A stretch of DNA of 35,775 nucleotides, taken from Chersky-822 sp035509195 (GTDB lineage Bacteria > Actinomycetota > Actinomycetes > Streptosporangiales > Streptosporangiaceae). The number at the start of each line of letters is the position of its first letter. The stretch's first letter is position 1. Made by a program: the position numbers and the translations under genes. Below the pieces are notes generated by a model. That model saw nothing but the letters and a program-made list of their open reading frames with translations. It was not told the origin of the DNA and searched no databases. The stretch spans positions 1 through 35,775 of the forward strand of contig DATJLT010000399.1 of NCBI GenBank assembly GCA_035509195.1. Direction: 5' to 3'. Shown piece by piece: positions 15,934-24,165 of the stretch.

Positions 15934-17316
15934 ATGCCCAGCGCAGGCGGACAGTTGGGAGATTACGTGCCGGAGCTCACCATCAGCTCTCCTGCCGGGC
16001 TCGGCGGCTTGCCGATCTCTGAGCTGGAAGCCGAGCGACTAATCGGGACAATTTGCTTCAAGACCGGCCCGCCGGGAACCATCGGCGCCGAGCTTGAGTG
16101 GCTGGTAGCGGAGGAGTCGGACCCGCGCATGCCAGTCCCCTTTGACAGGGTTCGCGAACTTCTTGACGATCTCAAGCGGCCGGGTGTTCTGCCCGGGGCC
16201 GGCCTCCTGACCCTGGAGCCAGGCGGCCAGGTCGAGCTCAGCACGGCTCCAGCGACCAGCCTCCCAGCCTGCGTCGCGGCGGCAAGCGACGACATGAACG
16301 TTCTCCGGCAGGCCTTCGGTTCAGCGGGACTCACCCTGACCGGCCGTGGCCTGGACCTCCACCGCTCACCGAGCCGGGTGCTCGATTTGCCGAGATACGC
16401 GGCTATGGAGGAATTCTTTGACCGGCGCGGCCCGTGGGGCCGCCTCATGATGTGCAGCACCGCCTCCGTCCAGGTCTGCGTCGACGCGGGCCTCGACGAT
16501 GCGGGGCCATCTGGATTCCCCTTCCGCTGGCGGCTCATGCACGCGCTCGGGCCTGTGCTTGTCGCGGCTTTCGCCAACTCCCCGCTGCGGCGCGGCCGGC
16601 CGACCGGCTGGAAATGCACCAGGCAACTCGTCTGGTCCAGGCTCGATCCTTGCCGCACCTGGGCACCACAGGGGGCAGAGCCCTGCCTGGGCAACGGCCA
16701 TTTCCGCGATCCGCGCCCGGACCTGGCAAGGTACGCGCTTGACGCCGAGGTGCTCTGCCTGCGGCGCCCCGACGGCGAGGCATGGACCGTGCCTGCCGGG
16801 CTTACCTTCCGTGACTGGCTGCGCGGCACCGGGGTTCCCGGGCCAACAGAGGACGACCTGAAGTACCACCTGACCACGCTCTTCCCGCCGGTGCGGGCGC
16901 ACGGGCACTTTGAGTTGCGGATGATCGATGCTCAGCCTGGCGACGACGGCTGGATCATCCCCGTTGCGCTGGTGGCCGCGCTTGCCGATGATCCGGTCGC
17001 GGCGCAGGAGGCGATGGCCGCGGTTGAGCCCGTCTGGTACGAGCTTGGTGCGGCCGGCGTGCCGCCGCCCAGGGGAGCCGCCGCCGCGCAGCCGCAGCCC
17101 TGGCTGCGCGCGGCCAGGCTGGGCCCTGCTGACCCGGTCATCGGCCGGGCGGCGACCGCGTGCTTCGCCGCCGCCGAGGCGGCTCTTGCCCGTTCTGGCA
17201 CGCCAGGACAGATAACGGCCGCGCTGAGCGATTTCGCCGAACGATACGTGCTCAGGGGCAGGTGCCCCGCTGACGACGTGCTCGACATCACCGGTCCAGG
17301 AAAGGGAACGTCATGA
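15934..17316 (+). CDS. egtA: Glutamate-cysteine ligase EgtA
   Basis: Makes gamma-glutamylcysteine, the sulfur donor for ergothioneine in the actinobacterial route. 460 residues of the GCS2 type: GTIGAELEWLV (about 50) carries the active-site Glu pair, LTLEPGGQVELSTAP (about 90-104) is the glutamate-binding strand, and GRLMMCSTASVQVCVDAG (about 169-186) and PLRRGRPTGWKCTRQLVW (about 212-229) are typical EgtA segments. The ATG at 15934 has GAGG only 1 nt away; GTG 15967, with GGGAG 5 nt upstream, is an equally good start. First gene of the ergothioneine operon; its stop overlaps egtB by 4 nt. Confidence 0.94.
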   Translation: MPSAGGQLGDYVPELTISSPAGLGGLPISELEAERLIGTICFKTGPPGTIGAELEWLVAEESDPRMPVPFDRVRELLDDLKRPGVLPGAGLLTLEPGGQVELSTAPATSLPACVAAASDDMNVLRQAFGSAGLTLTGRGLDLHRSPSRVLDLPRYAAMEEFFDRRGPWGRLMMCSTASVQVCVDAGLDDAGPSGFPFRWRLMHALGPVLVAAFANSPLRRGRPTGWKCTRQLVWSRLDPCRTWAPQGAEPCLGNGHFRDPRPDLARYALDAEVLCLRRPDGEAWTVPAGLTFRDWLRGTGVPGPTEDDLKYHLTTLFPPVRAHGHFELRMIDAQPGDDGWIIPVALVAALADDPVAAQEAMAAVEPVWYELGAAGVPPPRGAAAAQPQPWLRAARLGPADPVIGRAATACFAAAEAALARSGTPGQITAALSDFAERYVLRGRCPADDVLDITGPGKGTS

Positions 17317-18641
17317 CCGAAGCCCCCGTGGACGACAGTCTTCTCCGCGAGGAAATCGCCAGCCTCCTCATCGCCGCGAGGACAAGGACAAGCGGCCTGA
17401 CCGACTGCGTTGACGAGCCTGATCTTGTGCACCAGCATTCGCCGCTGATGTCACCGCTGGTCTGGGACCTCGCTCACGTCGCTAACCAGGAAGAACTCTG
17501 GCTGCTTCGCAACGTCGGCGGCCGCGACCCGATGCACCCGGAGATCGACCCGCTCTACGACGCGTTCGAGCATCCGCGTGCTACCAGGCCGACGCTGCCT
17601 TTGCTGCCGCCCGCAGAGGCCAGGCGGTATGCGAGCGATGTCCGCGGCCGCGTGCTTGACCTGCTCGAGCGCGTGAGTTTCACTGGCGGGCGGCTCGTTG
17701 ACCGCGGGTTCGCGTTCGGCATGATCGCGCAGCACGAGCAGCAGCACGATGAGACGATGCTGGCCACGCACCAGCTACGCGCGGGCCGCCCCGTGCTCAG
17801 CGCACCGCCGCCGGCTCAGCCGGCCGGTGATATTTTGCGGCTCAAAAAAGAGGTCCTTGTTGCTGGCGGCCCGTTCACGATGGGGACCTCGACCGAGCCC
17901 TGGGCGCTCGACAACGAGCGGCCCGCGCATGTCGTCGATGTTGCGTCGTTCTACCTGGACACGACTCCGGTGACCAACGCCAGTTACCAGGAGTTCATCG
18001 CGGCAGGCGGCTACGAAGAGCCGCGCTGGTGGACGCCGGAGGGCTGGGAGTACCGGCAGCGAGCCAGCTTGTCGGCACCGTTGTTCTGGCAGCGGGACGT
18101 GGCCGGGCAGTGGCTCCGCAGGCGGTTCGGTGTCACCGAGCCGGTGCCTGCTGCCGAACCGGTGCTGCACGTGTGCTGGTACGAGGCAGACGCGTACGCG
18201 CGATGGGCTGGCAGGCGCCTGCCGACCGAGGCAGAGTGGGAGAAGGCCGCCAGGCACGACCCGGTGTCCAGCAGGTCAAGACGTTACCCGTGGGGCGACG
18301 AGGACCCGACGGCCGAGCTGGCCAACCTTGGTCAGCGGCACCTGCAGCCCGCGCCTGCTGGCTCTTATCCGGCCGGCGCCGCGCCCTCGGGTGCCAGGCA
18401 GCTCATCGGCGACGTGTGGGAGTGGACCGCCAGCGATTTCCTGCCCTATCCGGGCTTTTCCGCCTGGCCGTACAAGGAGTACTCTGAGGTCTTTTTCGGC
18501 CCTGAGTACAAGGTGCTCCGCGGCGGAGCCTTCTCCGCCGACCAGGTCGCCTGCCGCGGTACGTTCCGCAACTGGGACTATCCGATCAGGCGGCAGATCT
18601 TCAGCGGCTTCCGCACCGCCCGCGACGCGGACTTCGCCTGA
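17313..18641 (+). CDS. egtB: Ergothioneine sulfoxide synthase EgtB
   Basis: Non-haem iron enzyme that joins hercynine and gamma-glutamylcysteine with oxygen. 442 residues: an N-terminal DinB-like four-helix domain and a C-terminal FGE-sulfatase-like domain. The three-His iron site is readable as His55 (WDLAHVANQEE) with His141 and His145 (QHEQQHDE). The FGE half starts near 190 (GGPFTMGTS) and contains RRLPTEAEWEKAARHD, IGDVWEWTASDF and LRGGAFSAD. ATG overlaps the egtA stop (ATGA), and its own stop overlaps the next start (TGATG), so the three genes are one translationally coupled operon. Confidence 0.96.
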   Translation: MTEAPVDDSLLREEIASLLIAARTRTSGLTDCVDEPDLVHQHSPLMSPLVWDLAHVANQEELWLLRNVGGRDPMHPEIDPLYDAFEHPRATRPTLPLLPPAEARRYASDVRGRVLDLLERVSFTGGRLVDRGFAFGMIAQHEQQHDETMLATHQLRAGRPVLSAPPPAQPAGDILRLKKEVLVAGGPFTMGTSTEPWALDNERPAHVVDVASFYLDTTPVTNASYQEFIAAGGYEEPRWWTPEGWEYRQRASLSAPLFWQRDVAGQWLRRRFGVTEPVPAAEPVLHVCWYEADAYARWAGRRLPTEAEWEKAARHDPVSSRSRRYPWGDEDPTAELANLGQRHLQPAPAGSYPAGAAPSGARQLIGDVWEWTASDFLPYPGFSAWPYKEYSEVFFGPEYKVLRGGAFSADQVACRGTFRNWDYPIRRQIFSGFRTARDADFA

Positions 18642-20389
18642 TGTGCCGGCATCTCGCCTACCTTGGCGACCCGGTCAGCATTTCATCGCTGGTGCTCGAA
18701 CCGCCGCACAGCCTCGCCGAGCAAGCCTGGCGGCCCCGCAGGCAGCGGCACGGGACCATGAACGCGGACGGCTTCGGCGTCGGCTGGTACGCGGACGGTG
18801 ACCCTGTCCCTGCTCGCTACCGCAGGGAGGGCCCGATGTGGGCCGATGAGTCGCTGCCCGATCTCGCGCGGGTGACCCGTACGCGCGCGCTGCTCGCCGC
18901 GGTGAGATCGGCTTCTGCCGGCACCTCTCCAGGCGCGGCGGCGGCTGCTCCTTACGCCGACGGCACCTGGCTGTTCAGCCTCAACGGAAAGCTGATGGGG
19001 TGGGCGGAGAGCGAACCAGCCGTGGTACGGCTCGCCGGGCGGCTGTCGGCGGCCGAGTTGCTCCAGCTTCAGTCGCGGAGCGATACGGCACTGATCTGGG
19101 CCCTCGTGCTCAAGCGTCTCCGTGCGGGCGAACAGCCGGCCGAAGCGCTTTCAGGAACCGTGGGCGACGTGCGGGCGGCGGGCGGCACCGGGCGCTTCAA
19201 CCTGCTGCTGACCGACGGCTCGGTGATCGCGGCAACGGCGGACGGCGACTCGCTCTGCTACCGGCACGCCGCCGGCGGCGTGATCGTGGCCTCCGAGCCC
19301 TCAGATGACGATCCCGGCTGGCAGGAAATACCGCAAGGAAGCGTGCTCGAGGCTACGCCGGCCGGGGTGGAGGTCCGGCCGCTGCCCGTGACGACCGGCC
19401 AAAGGGGGACGACTGCCATGACGAACGTCCAGATCGACCGCAGGCTGCCCGAGCGCTTCTTCGAGGCGTCGCTGCGCGCGGACGTCACAGCGGGGCTGAC
19501 CGCGATACCCAAGTCGCTGCCGCCGAAGTGGTTTTACGACGAGCGTGGCAGCGAGTTGTTCGACAAGATCACCTTGCTCGACGAGTACTACCCGACGCGA
19601 GCCGAGCGGTCGATCCTTGGCGAGCGGGCAGCCGAGATCGCCGCCGCGACACGCGCGAGCACGCTTGTCGAACTTGGCTCAGGTACGGCGGACAAGACCA
19701 GGCTTTTGCTTGACGCGCTGCGCGATGAGGGCACGCTCACCTCGTACGTGCCGGTCGACGTCAGCGAGTCGGCCCTGCTGACGGCCGCCGAACGAATGCT
19801 CGCCAGGTATCAGGGACTGACCGTCCAGGCCGTGCTCTCCGATTTCCAGGAGCATCTTGGCCTGCCTGAGGGAGGCGAGCGGCGGCTGGTCGCCTTCCTC
19901 GGAAGCACGATAGGAAACTTGCTTCCCGCCGAGCGTGCGGCGTTCCTGGCCGGCTTGCGCGCCAGGCTGCGCGACGGTGACGCCCTCCTGCTCGGCACGG
20001 ACCTGGTCAAGGACCCTGCCGTGCTGGTCGCCGCCTACGACGACGCGGCTGGCGTCACCGCGGACTTCAACAAGAACATCCTCAGCGTCATCAACGCCGA
20101 ACTCGACGGGAACTTCGACCTTGACCAGTTCGAGCACATGGCGGTCTGGGATCCCGCAGCGGAGTGGATCGAGATGCGGCTGCGCTCGTCGGTCGATCAG
20201 GTGGTCGAACTCCGCGCCATCTCCCTGGCCGTTCCCTTCGCCGAAGGGGAGGAGATGCGGACAGAAACCTCGGCCAAGTTCCGGCGCGCTGGAATAGCCA
20301 GGGAACTGGCCGCCGCCGGCCTGAGCATGCGCCACTGGTGGACCGACGCGCGCGGGAGGTTCGGGCTGTCCCTGTCGGTACCGGCCTGA
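18641..20389 (+). CDS. egtCD: EgtC-EgtD fusion: gamma-glutamyl hercynylcysteine sulfoxide amidase plus histidine methyltransferase
   Basis: One open frame of 582 residues covers two enzymes that are normally separate. Residues 1-259 are EgtC, a class II glutamine amidotransferase-type hydrolase with nucleophile Cys2 (MCRHLAYLG) that removes glutamate from the sulfoxide. Residues 260-582 are EgtD, the SAM-dependent histidine trimethylase that makes hercynine: WFYDERGSELFDKIT, LVELGSGTADKTRLLL, FLGSTIGNL, and ETSAKF carrying the Glu/Ser pair for the histidine substrate. No stop separates them. At the junction AAAGGGGG (19401-19408) lies 9 nt before ATG 19418, in frame, so free EgtD may also be made. 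egtE is not adjacent. Confidence 0.93.
   Translation: MCRHLAYLGDPVSISSLVLEPPHSLAEQAWRPRRQRHGTMNADGFGVGWYADGDPVPARYRREGPMWADESLPDLARVTRTRALLAAVRSASAGTSPGAAAAAPYADGTWLFSLNGKLMGWAESEPAVVRLAGRLSAAELLQLQSRSDTALIWALVLKRLRAGEQPAEALSGTVGDVRAAGGTGRFNLLLTDGSVIAATADGDSLCYRHAAGGVIVASEPSDDDPGWQEIPQGSVLEATPAGVEVRPLPVTTGQRGTTAMTNVQIDRRLPERFFEASLRADVTAGLTAIPKSLPPKWFYDERGSELFDKITLLDEYYPTRAERSILGERAAEIAAATRASTLVELGSGTADKTRLLLDALRDEGTLTSYVPVDVSESALLTAAERMLARYQGLTVQAVLSDFQEHLGLPEGGERRLVAFLGSTIGNLLPAERAAFLAGLRARLRDGDALLLGTDLVKDPAVLVAAYDDAAGVTADFNKNILSVINAELDGNFDLDQFEHMAVWDPAAEWIEMRLRSSVDQVVELRAISLAVPFAEGEEMRTETSAKFRRAGIARELAAAGLSMRHWWTDARGRFGLSLSVPA
19401..19420 (+). promoter_or_regulatory. Internal ribosome binding site and start of the egtD part
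   Basis: AAAGGGGG differs by one base from the perfect anti-16S complement AAAGGAGG and is 9 nt from an in-frame ATG (Met260 of the fusion), exactly where stand-alone EgtD proteins begin. It looks like the retained start region of a once separate egtD. Confidence 0.65.
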
Positions 20390-20401
20390 GATCCCGCTCC
20401 G

Positions 20402-20860
20402 CTAATTCCAGAATGGCGGGGCGCCGGGAACGGCGCCTGGACGCCAATGGAAAACTGATTTGCAGGTTTTCCCGCTGGCCTTCCATTGCATGGTCAGCTT
20501 CGAGAAGTACCTCAGTCCAGAATGCACTTTAATACCGGAAAGCGTCAGTGTCGCCCGTACCTTCACATAATGACCGGAGGCGCAATCCGGGATGCAGCTA
20601 TCTGCCCACCTGACCCCGTGGCCGACCGCCGTGCGCTGCGACCAGTCCGCCCAGCTCATTCCCCGTACGAACAGGCTGCCGCCGGCGCCGAAGCCGATGT
20701 CGTGCGGTTTGACGTGCCCGTGCTGCCAGCCGCTCGACCCGTCGAAACCGTAGGCGACCGGCGGTACCTGCGCACTCGATGCCGCCGTCATCCGGACCGC
20801 CAAAACGGCTATTCCGACCATTATCACGACAATGGCTGCGACCCCCGCGACGCCCTTCAT
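20402..20860 (-). CDS. Membrane-anchored or secreted protein of unknown function
   Basis: 152 residues with an N-terminal hydrophobic segment (about 3-25, MKGVAGVAAIVVIMVGIAVLAVR) acting as anchor or signal. The exported part has WADWSQRTAVGHGVRWADSCIPDCASGHYVKVRATLTLSG-type spacing (Trp, then paired Cys, then a beta strand), a pattern I have seen in many small actinobacterial exported proteins without function. A third Cys is near the end (GKTCKS). Codon use resembles its neighbours. It stops 12 nt from egtCD, convergent. Confidence 0.7.
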   Translation of the reverse strand: MKGVAGVAAIVVIMVGIAVLAVRMTAASSAQVPPVAYGFDGSSGWQHGHVKPHDIGFGAGGSLFVRGMSWADWSQRTAVGHGVRWADSCIPDCASGHYVKVRATLTLSGIKVHSGLRYFSKLTMQWKASGKTCKSVFHWRPGAVPGAPPFWN

Positions 20861-21079
20861 GAAACCCGACCCCAGTCACCATAGATTTGCCCAACAACCA
20901 CGACCTACCCCGGCCTCCAGTGTGCCATGCAAAGCCAGAGTAAAGACAACTGCCCCCGGTTATCGCAACGCAACAGACCAAACCTGGCGTTTCTCCCGCC
21001 TCGCCATTCTGGATGACCCAGCAGCATCGTTGGCCCTGCTGGCCGGCGGGCTCGGCGCGCGGGCGGATATCGTCGGCGC
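20861..21079. other. 219-nt intergenic region
   Basis: Divergent upstream region of two genes. The only structure I see is CCAGCAG (21018-21024) / CTGCTGG (21036-21042) with an 11-nt loop, 38 nt before the plus-strand gene. It does not match the half-site arrays. No convincing promoter hexamers. Confidence 0.4.
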
Positions 21080-21673
21080 ATGCTGACCCCAGCGCAGGGC
21101 AAAGCGGTCGCGAAGATCAGGGCCGATCTCGCCGTAATGATGCGCTACGACGACGAGTCGATCGTCCACGACACCTGGATCAGGCAGCGCTACGCGTGCG
21201 GCTGCTACCCGACTTACGGCCCGGCGCGGCGGGCAGTGGTCAGGACGGCCTGGCACGAGGCCGGTCACGCGGTCGCCGCGTTGGCGATCGGCGCCGAGTT
21301 CAGTTCGGCCAGCATCCACCACGGCCCGCGCAGCGAAGGCCGCGTGCACAAAATCAGGGGAGCGGGCGACGACGCCTTCGTTATCGACGCGGCCGGGCAG
21401 ATCGCCGAGCGGCTGATGAACTGGACCATGCTCGAGGGAGACGATGCGCTCGCCGAATGGCTGCGCTCATGGAAACAAGACGGCGGCGATGCCAGGCACT
21501 TCCGACATTCGATGGCGGCGAGATTCGGTTCCGACGAAGCCGGAGCCTGGCGCTACAGTGAATCGTTGCTGGTAAATTGGCGGCCGAAAATCAGGCTGCT
21601 CGCCAGAGGGCTGATGATCTACCCTCGGCATCTGCCTTTTCACGTAGCCGCCGCGATCGCAGAGGTGAGCTGA
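21080..21673 (+). CDS. Stand-alone HEAGH zinc-metallopeptidase-like protein (M41-like)
   Basis: 197 residues without AAA domain or TM helix. Its core RTAWHEAGHAVAALAIGAEFSSASIHH (HEAGH at 59-63) strongly resembles the peptidase domain of FtsH. Downstream AGQIAERLMNWTMLEGDDALAEW mimics the FtsH region that supplies the third zinc ligand, with Asp121 or Asp122 as candidate. The N-terminal 50 residues (Cys40, Cys42 in ACGCYP) are not FtsH-like. It may be a soluble peptidase or a non-proteolytic relative. Starts at ATG 21080 without a visible Shine-Dalgarno. It is followed after 2 nt by a tiny ORF and then a methyltransferase gene. Confidence 0.75.
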   Translation: MLTPAQGKAVAKIRADLAVMMRYDDESIVHDTWIRQRYACGCYPTYGPARRAVVRTAWHEAGHAVAALAIGAEFSSASIHHGPRSEGRVHKIRGAGDDAFVIDAAGQIAERLMNWTMLEGDDALAEWLRSWKQDGGDARHFRHSMAARFGSDEAGAWRYSESLLVNWRPKIRLLARGLMIYPRHLPFHVAAAIAEVS

Positions 21674-21675
21674 CC

Positions 21676-21741
21676 GTGGACGAGCTGACCGTGCATCCGG
21701 CCTGGCGCCGCTGGCACCCACCGCCCGGCGTGGTCCACTGA
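21676..21741 (+). CDS. Possible 21-residue peptide
   Basis: GTG start 2 nt after the previous stop, with GAGGTGA 7 nt upstream, and a TGA that overlaps the next ATG (TGATG). The peptide is rich in Trp, His and Pro (starts MDELTVHPAWRRW). It may be a real micro-protein or only a coupling device that delivers ribosomes to the methyltransferase start. No homologue is recognisable by eye. Confidence 0.4.
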   Translation: MDELTVHPAWRRWHPPPGVVH

Positions 21742-22805
21742 TGCCCGGCTACGCGCTGCTGATCTTGCCGTCGAGCAACCGGGTCTACGCCGATTCTGCC
21801 GTCGCGCTGACGATCGCCGAGCTGACGTTGTTCAGCGACTCGGTACTCGGCGGGCGTCTGACGGAGATCGGTGAGGCGGTGATCGGCGGGGTCAGGTACG
21901 TCACGTTCGGCTCGGCCGGCGAGCTCAGCGAGGACGACGCCGCGCTGCTCGCGAATGTCTCTTCCGCTTACGCGCTGTTCTCGCGGCAAGCCGACGGCGC
22001 GCTGCGGCCGGTTGAACTGCGCCCGCTCGGCAAGTTCGACGATGACCTGATCACGATCCAGAAGTACCAGGGCAAGACCAACGAGCAGTTCACCAAGCTG
22101 CTGCTGAACGCGACGCTGCTGTCGTCTGCCCGCGCTGGCGGTTTCCTCACAGGGAAGTTCTCGGTGCTTGACCCGCTCTGCGGCCGGGGCACGACGCTTA
22201 ACCAGGCGCTCATGTACGGGTGGGACGCCAGCGGCATCGATCTCGACGGAAAGGACTTCGACGCCTATGAGGCGTTCATCAAGACCTGGCTGAAGCGCAA
22301 GCTGATCAAGCACAAGACCGAACTCGTGCCGATCCGCAGGGATCGCAAGCTGGTCGGCCGGCGGATGACTGTCAGGTTCGCCGCGGAGAAGGCAGAGTAC
22401 CTGGCGGGGGAGACGCAGCTACTCGACGTGGTCAACGCCGACACGGTCAAGGCAGGCCAGTTCTTCAAGCCTGCCTCGTTCGACCTGATCGTGACCGACG
22501 CACCGTACGGCGTTAAGCACGGCAGCCGGGCGCCTGCTAATGGTGCCCTGGCCAGGAGCCCGCTCGACCTGCTCGCCGCCGCCTTGCCCGGCTGGACCGC
22601 ACTGCTGCGCCCGGGCGGCGCGATCGGCCTCGCATCGAACACGTTCGTCGCCAAGCGGGAAGCGGTCGCTGCCATGCTCGCCGACGCGGGCCTGACCGTG
22701 CTCGTCAACGGTCCCTACCTGCGGTTCGCCCATCGCGTCGACCAGGCCATCAACCGCGACATCCTGATCGCGCGAAAGCCGCCTGGCGACCATACTCAAG
22801 ATTGA
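21741..22805 (+). CDS. SAM-dependent nucleic-acid methyltransferase (TrmG10/UPF0020-like)
   Basis: 354 residues. The catalytic half (from about 125) has motif I VLDPLCGRGTTLNQAL, an acidic GIDLDGKD for SAM ribose and motif IV IVTDAPYGVKHG, the (D/N)-P-P-Y class used for exocyclic amino groups of guanine or adenine. This resembles tRNA guanine-N2 methylases and related DNA/rRNA enzymes. The first 120 residues show no THUMP domain that I can recognise, so the target is open. The C-terminus (RFAHRVDQAINRDILIAR) is typical of the fold end. Coupled by TGATG to the small ORF upstream and grouped with the HEAGH protein. Confidence 0.85.
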   Translation: MPGYALLILPSSNRVYADSAVALTIAELTLFSDSVLGGRLTEIGEAVIGGVRYVTFGSAGELSEDDAALLANVSSAYALFSRQADGALRPVELRPLGKFDDDLITIQKYQGKTNEQFTKLLLNATLLSSARAGGFLTGKFSVLDPLCGRGTTLNQALMYGWDASGIDLDGKDFDAYEAFIKTWLKRKLIKHKTELVPIRRDRKLVGRRMTVRFAAEKAEYLAGETQLLDVVNADTVKAGQFFKPASFDLIVTDAPYGVKHGSRAPANGALARSPLDLLAAALPGWTALLRPGGAIGLASNTFVAKREAVAAMLADAGLTVLVNGPYLRFAHRVDQAINRDILIARKPPGDHTQD

Positions 22806-22888
22806 TGACGTGGCGTTCATTCTTTTGGCCGCTGCAAGTAGTAACATCAGCAATTACCATCATTAATCGGATAGAAAGCCCGATAACG

Positions 22889-23290
22889 TTGCGCTTCCTC
22901 AAGCTAGCCCTGATGACGGCGGCGGCGGCATCGGCGCTCGTCTTCCTGGCCCCGCCGAGCATCGCGGCTACCGGGGAAGCCGCGTCACCCTCGGTCGTGC
23001 TCGTCAATCAGCCGGTCAGGCAGGTCTGCGCCGGGCACAAGTTCACCGTCGGAGTCTGGTACCAGGCCATTTCCGGCGGCTCGCGCGCTTACCGGGTCTC
23101 GATCTGGGGTCCGCGCCGCCGGCGGTTCTTCTACCGGCACGGCGAGGCGTCAGCGAAGAACTGGCGGTACTGGCACGTAAAGGCCGGGCGCAAGGGCCGC
23201 TACCGCGTGGTGTACGCAGGTCACCGGCCCGGTCACAAGAAGTGGTCGAGGTACCAGGTCACCGTTCACGCCAGGCGCTGTTCCAGGTAA
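22889..23290 (+). CDS. Small secreted basic protein of unknown function
   Basis: The frame is open from the methyltransferase end, but TTG at 22889 gives a classical signal peptide (MRFLKLALMTAAAASALVFL, cleavage near SIAA-TG) and a 133-residue precursor. The mature part is strongly basic with many Arg/Lys/Tyr/Trp and two Cys (QVCAGH and the C-terminal RRCSR) that could close one disulfide; it looks like an all-beta domain. The stretch 22806-22888 is AT-rich and may hold its promoter. Start choice is uncertain. Confidence 0.6.
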   Translation: MRFLKLALMTAAAASALVFLAPPSIAATGEAASPSVVLVNQPVRQVCAGHKFTVGVWYQAISGGSRAYRVSIWGPRRRRFFYRHGEASAKNWRYWHVKAGRKGRYRVVYAGHRPGHKKWSRYQVTVHARRCSR

Positions 23291-23292
23291 CG

Positions 23293-24117
23293 ATGACGAT
23301 TATCGACACGCACCAGCATGTCTGGGACCTCAGCGCGCACGACCAGCCGTGGCTTCACCTGCCGGGGAACGAGCCGCTGCTGCGCGACTACAGCGAAGCT
23401 GACCTGCGCCCGCTCGCGGCTGCGGCCGGCGTCACCGCCACGGTCGTGGTCCAGACCGTCGCCGAGCCTGCCGAGACGCCCGGCCTGCTTGAGCTCGCGG
23501 CCGCCAGTGACCTGATCTCGGGAGTCGTCGGCTGGGTGGACCTGGAATCCGACCAGGTCACCGATGCGATCGCAGCGCTTCAGTACCGGCCTGACGGCGA
23601 TTTCCTTCGCGGAATCAGGCATCCGGTCCTGATCGAGCCTGACGTGGACTGGCTCAGGCGCCCGGCGGTGCACCGCGGCCTCGCGGCGGTCGGGGTCGCC
23701 GGGCTCTGCTACGACATCGTGGTGCCGCCTCTCATGCTGCCCGCAGCGGTCGCCGCTGTCGAGGCCTGCCAGGACACCACGTTCGTGCTCGACCATCTAG
23801 GTAACCCCGCGGACCCGGCCAACCCCGACCAGGCCTGGACCAGCGCGATCCGCCAGCTCGCGGAGTTCCCGAACACGTTCTGCAAGCTCTCGGGCGTGCT
23901 CGCCGAGCCTGGCGACATCCGGCCCGTGTACGACATCGCACTGAACGCGTTCGGCCCTGACCGGCTGATGTTCGGCTCAGACTGGCCGCCGTGCACGCTG
24001 ACGGCAACCTACGACTCAGTCGTCGCGAAGGCGCGCGAGCTCGTCGCCGATCTCAGCCCGGCCGGGCAGGACGCCGTCCTCGCCGGAACCGCCAGCCGCG
24101 TCTACCGCCTGCCTTAA
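23293..24117 (+). CDS. Amidohydrolase-2 family metal-dependent hydrolase
   Basis: 274-residue TIM-barrel hydrolase of the COG3618 type (fuconolactonase / pyrone-dicarboxylate lactonase relatives). It opens with the metal motif IDTHQHVWD, has VLDHLGNP in the middle and the catalytic-Asp motif MFGSDWPPC near the end. Lactonase activity on a sugar lactone is a family guess; the substrate is unknown. The ATG at 23293 is 2 nt after the previous stop with AGGTAA upstream, so it may share a transcript with the secreted protein gene. Confidence 0.88.
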   Translation: MTIIDTHQHVWDLSAHDQPWLHLPGNEPLLRDYSEADLRPLAAAAGVTATVVVQTVAEPAETPGLLELAAASDLISGVVGWVDLESDQVTDAIAALQYRPDGDFLRGIRHPVLIEPDVDWLRRPAVHRGLAAVGVAGLCYDIVVPPLMLPAAVAAVEACQDTTFVLDHLGNPADPANPDQAWTSAIRQLAEFPNTFCKLSGVLAEPGDIRPVYDIALNAFGPDRLMFGSDWPPCTLTATYDSVVAKARELVADLSPAGQDAVLAGTASRVYRLP

Positions 24118-24130
24118 TCGGCACGGCGGC

Positions 24131-24165
24131 CTCATAACTCCGGTTATCATAAGTCGAGTTATGAG
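24131..24165. promoter_or_regulatory. 35-bp near-perfect palindrome overlapping a start codon
   Basis: CTCATAACTC (24131-24140) and GAGTTATGAG (24156-24165) are perfect 10-bp arms. Inside them TTAT (24144-24147) and ATAA (24149-24152) share the same centre at 24148, so 14 of 17 base pairs match. The start codon of the ATPase gene (24161) is part of the right arm. It is probably an operator for autoregulation, or an RNA hairpin that hides the start. Confidence 0.75.

Noticed and set aside
21018..21042. Dyad CCAGCAG / CTGCTGG with 11-nt loop as an array unit
   Set aside because: The loop length agrees, but the arms do not fit the half-site consensus and there are no neighbouring units.
20390..24117. 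egtE (PLP-dependent beta-lyase) near the ergothioneine genes
   Set aside because: None of the downstream genes has an aminotransferase-fold signature or a PLP Lys motif; the last step must be encoded elsewhere.
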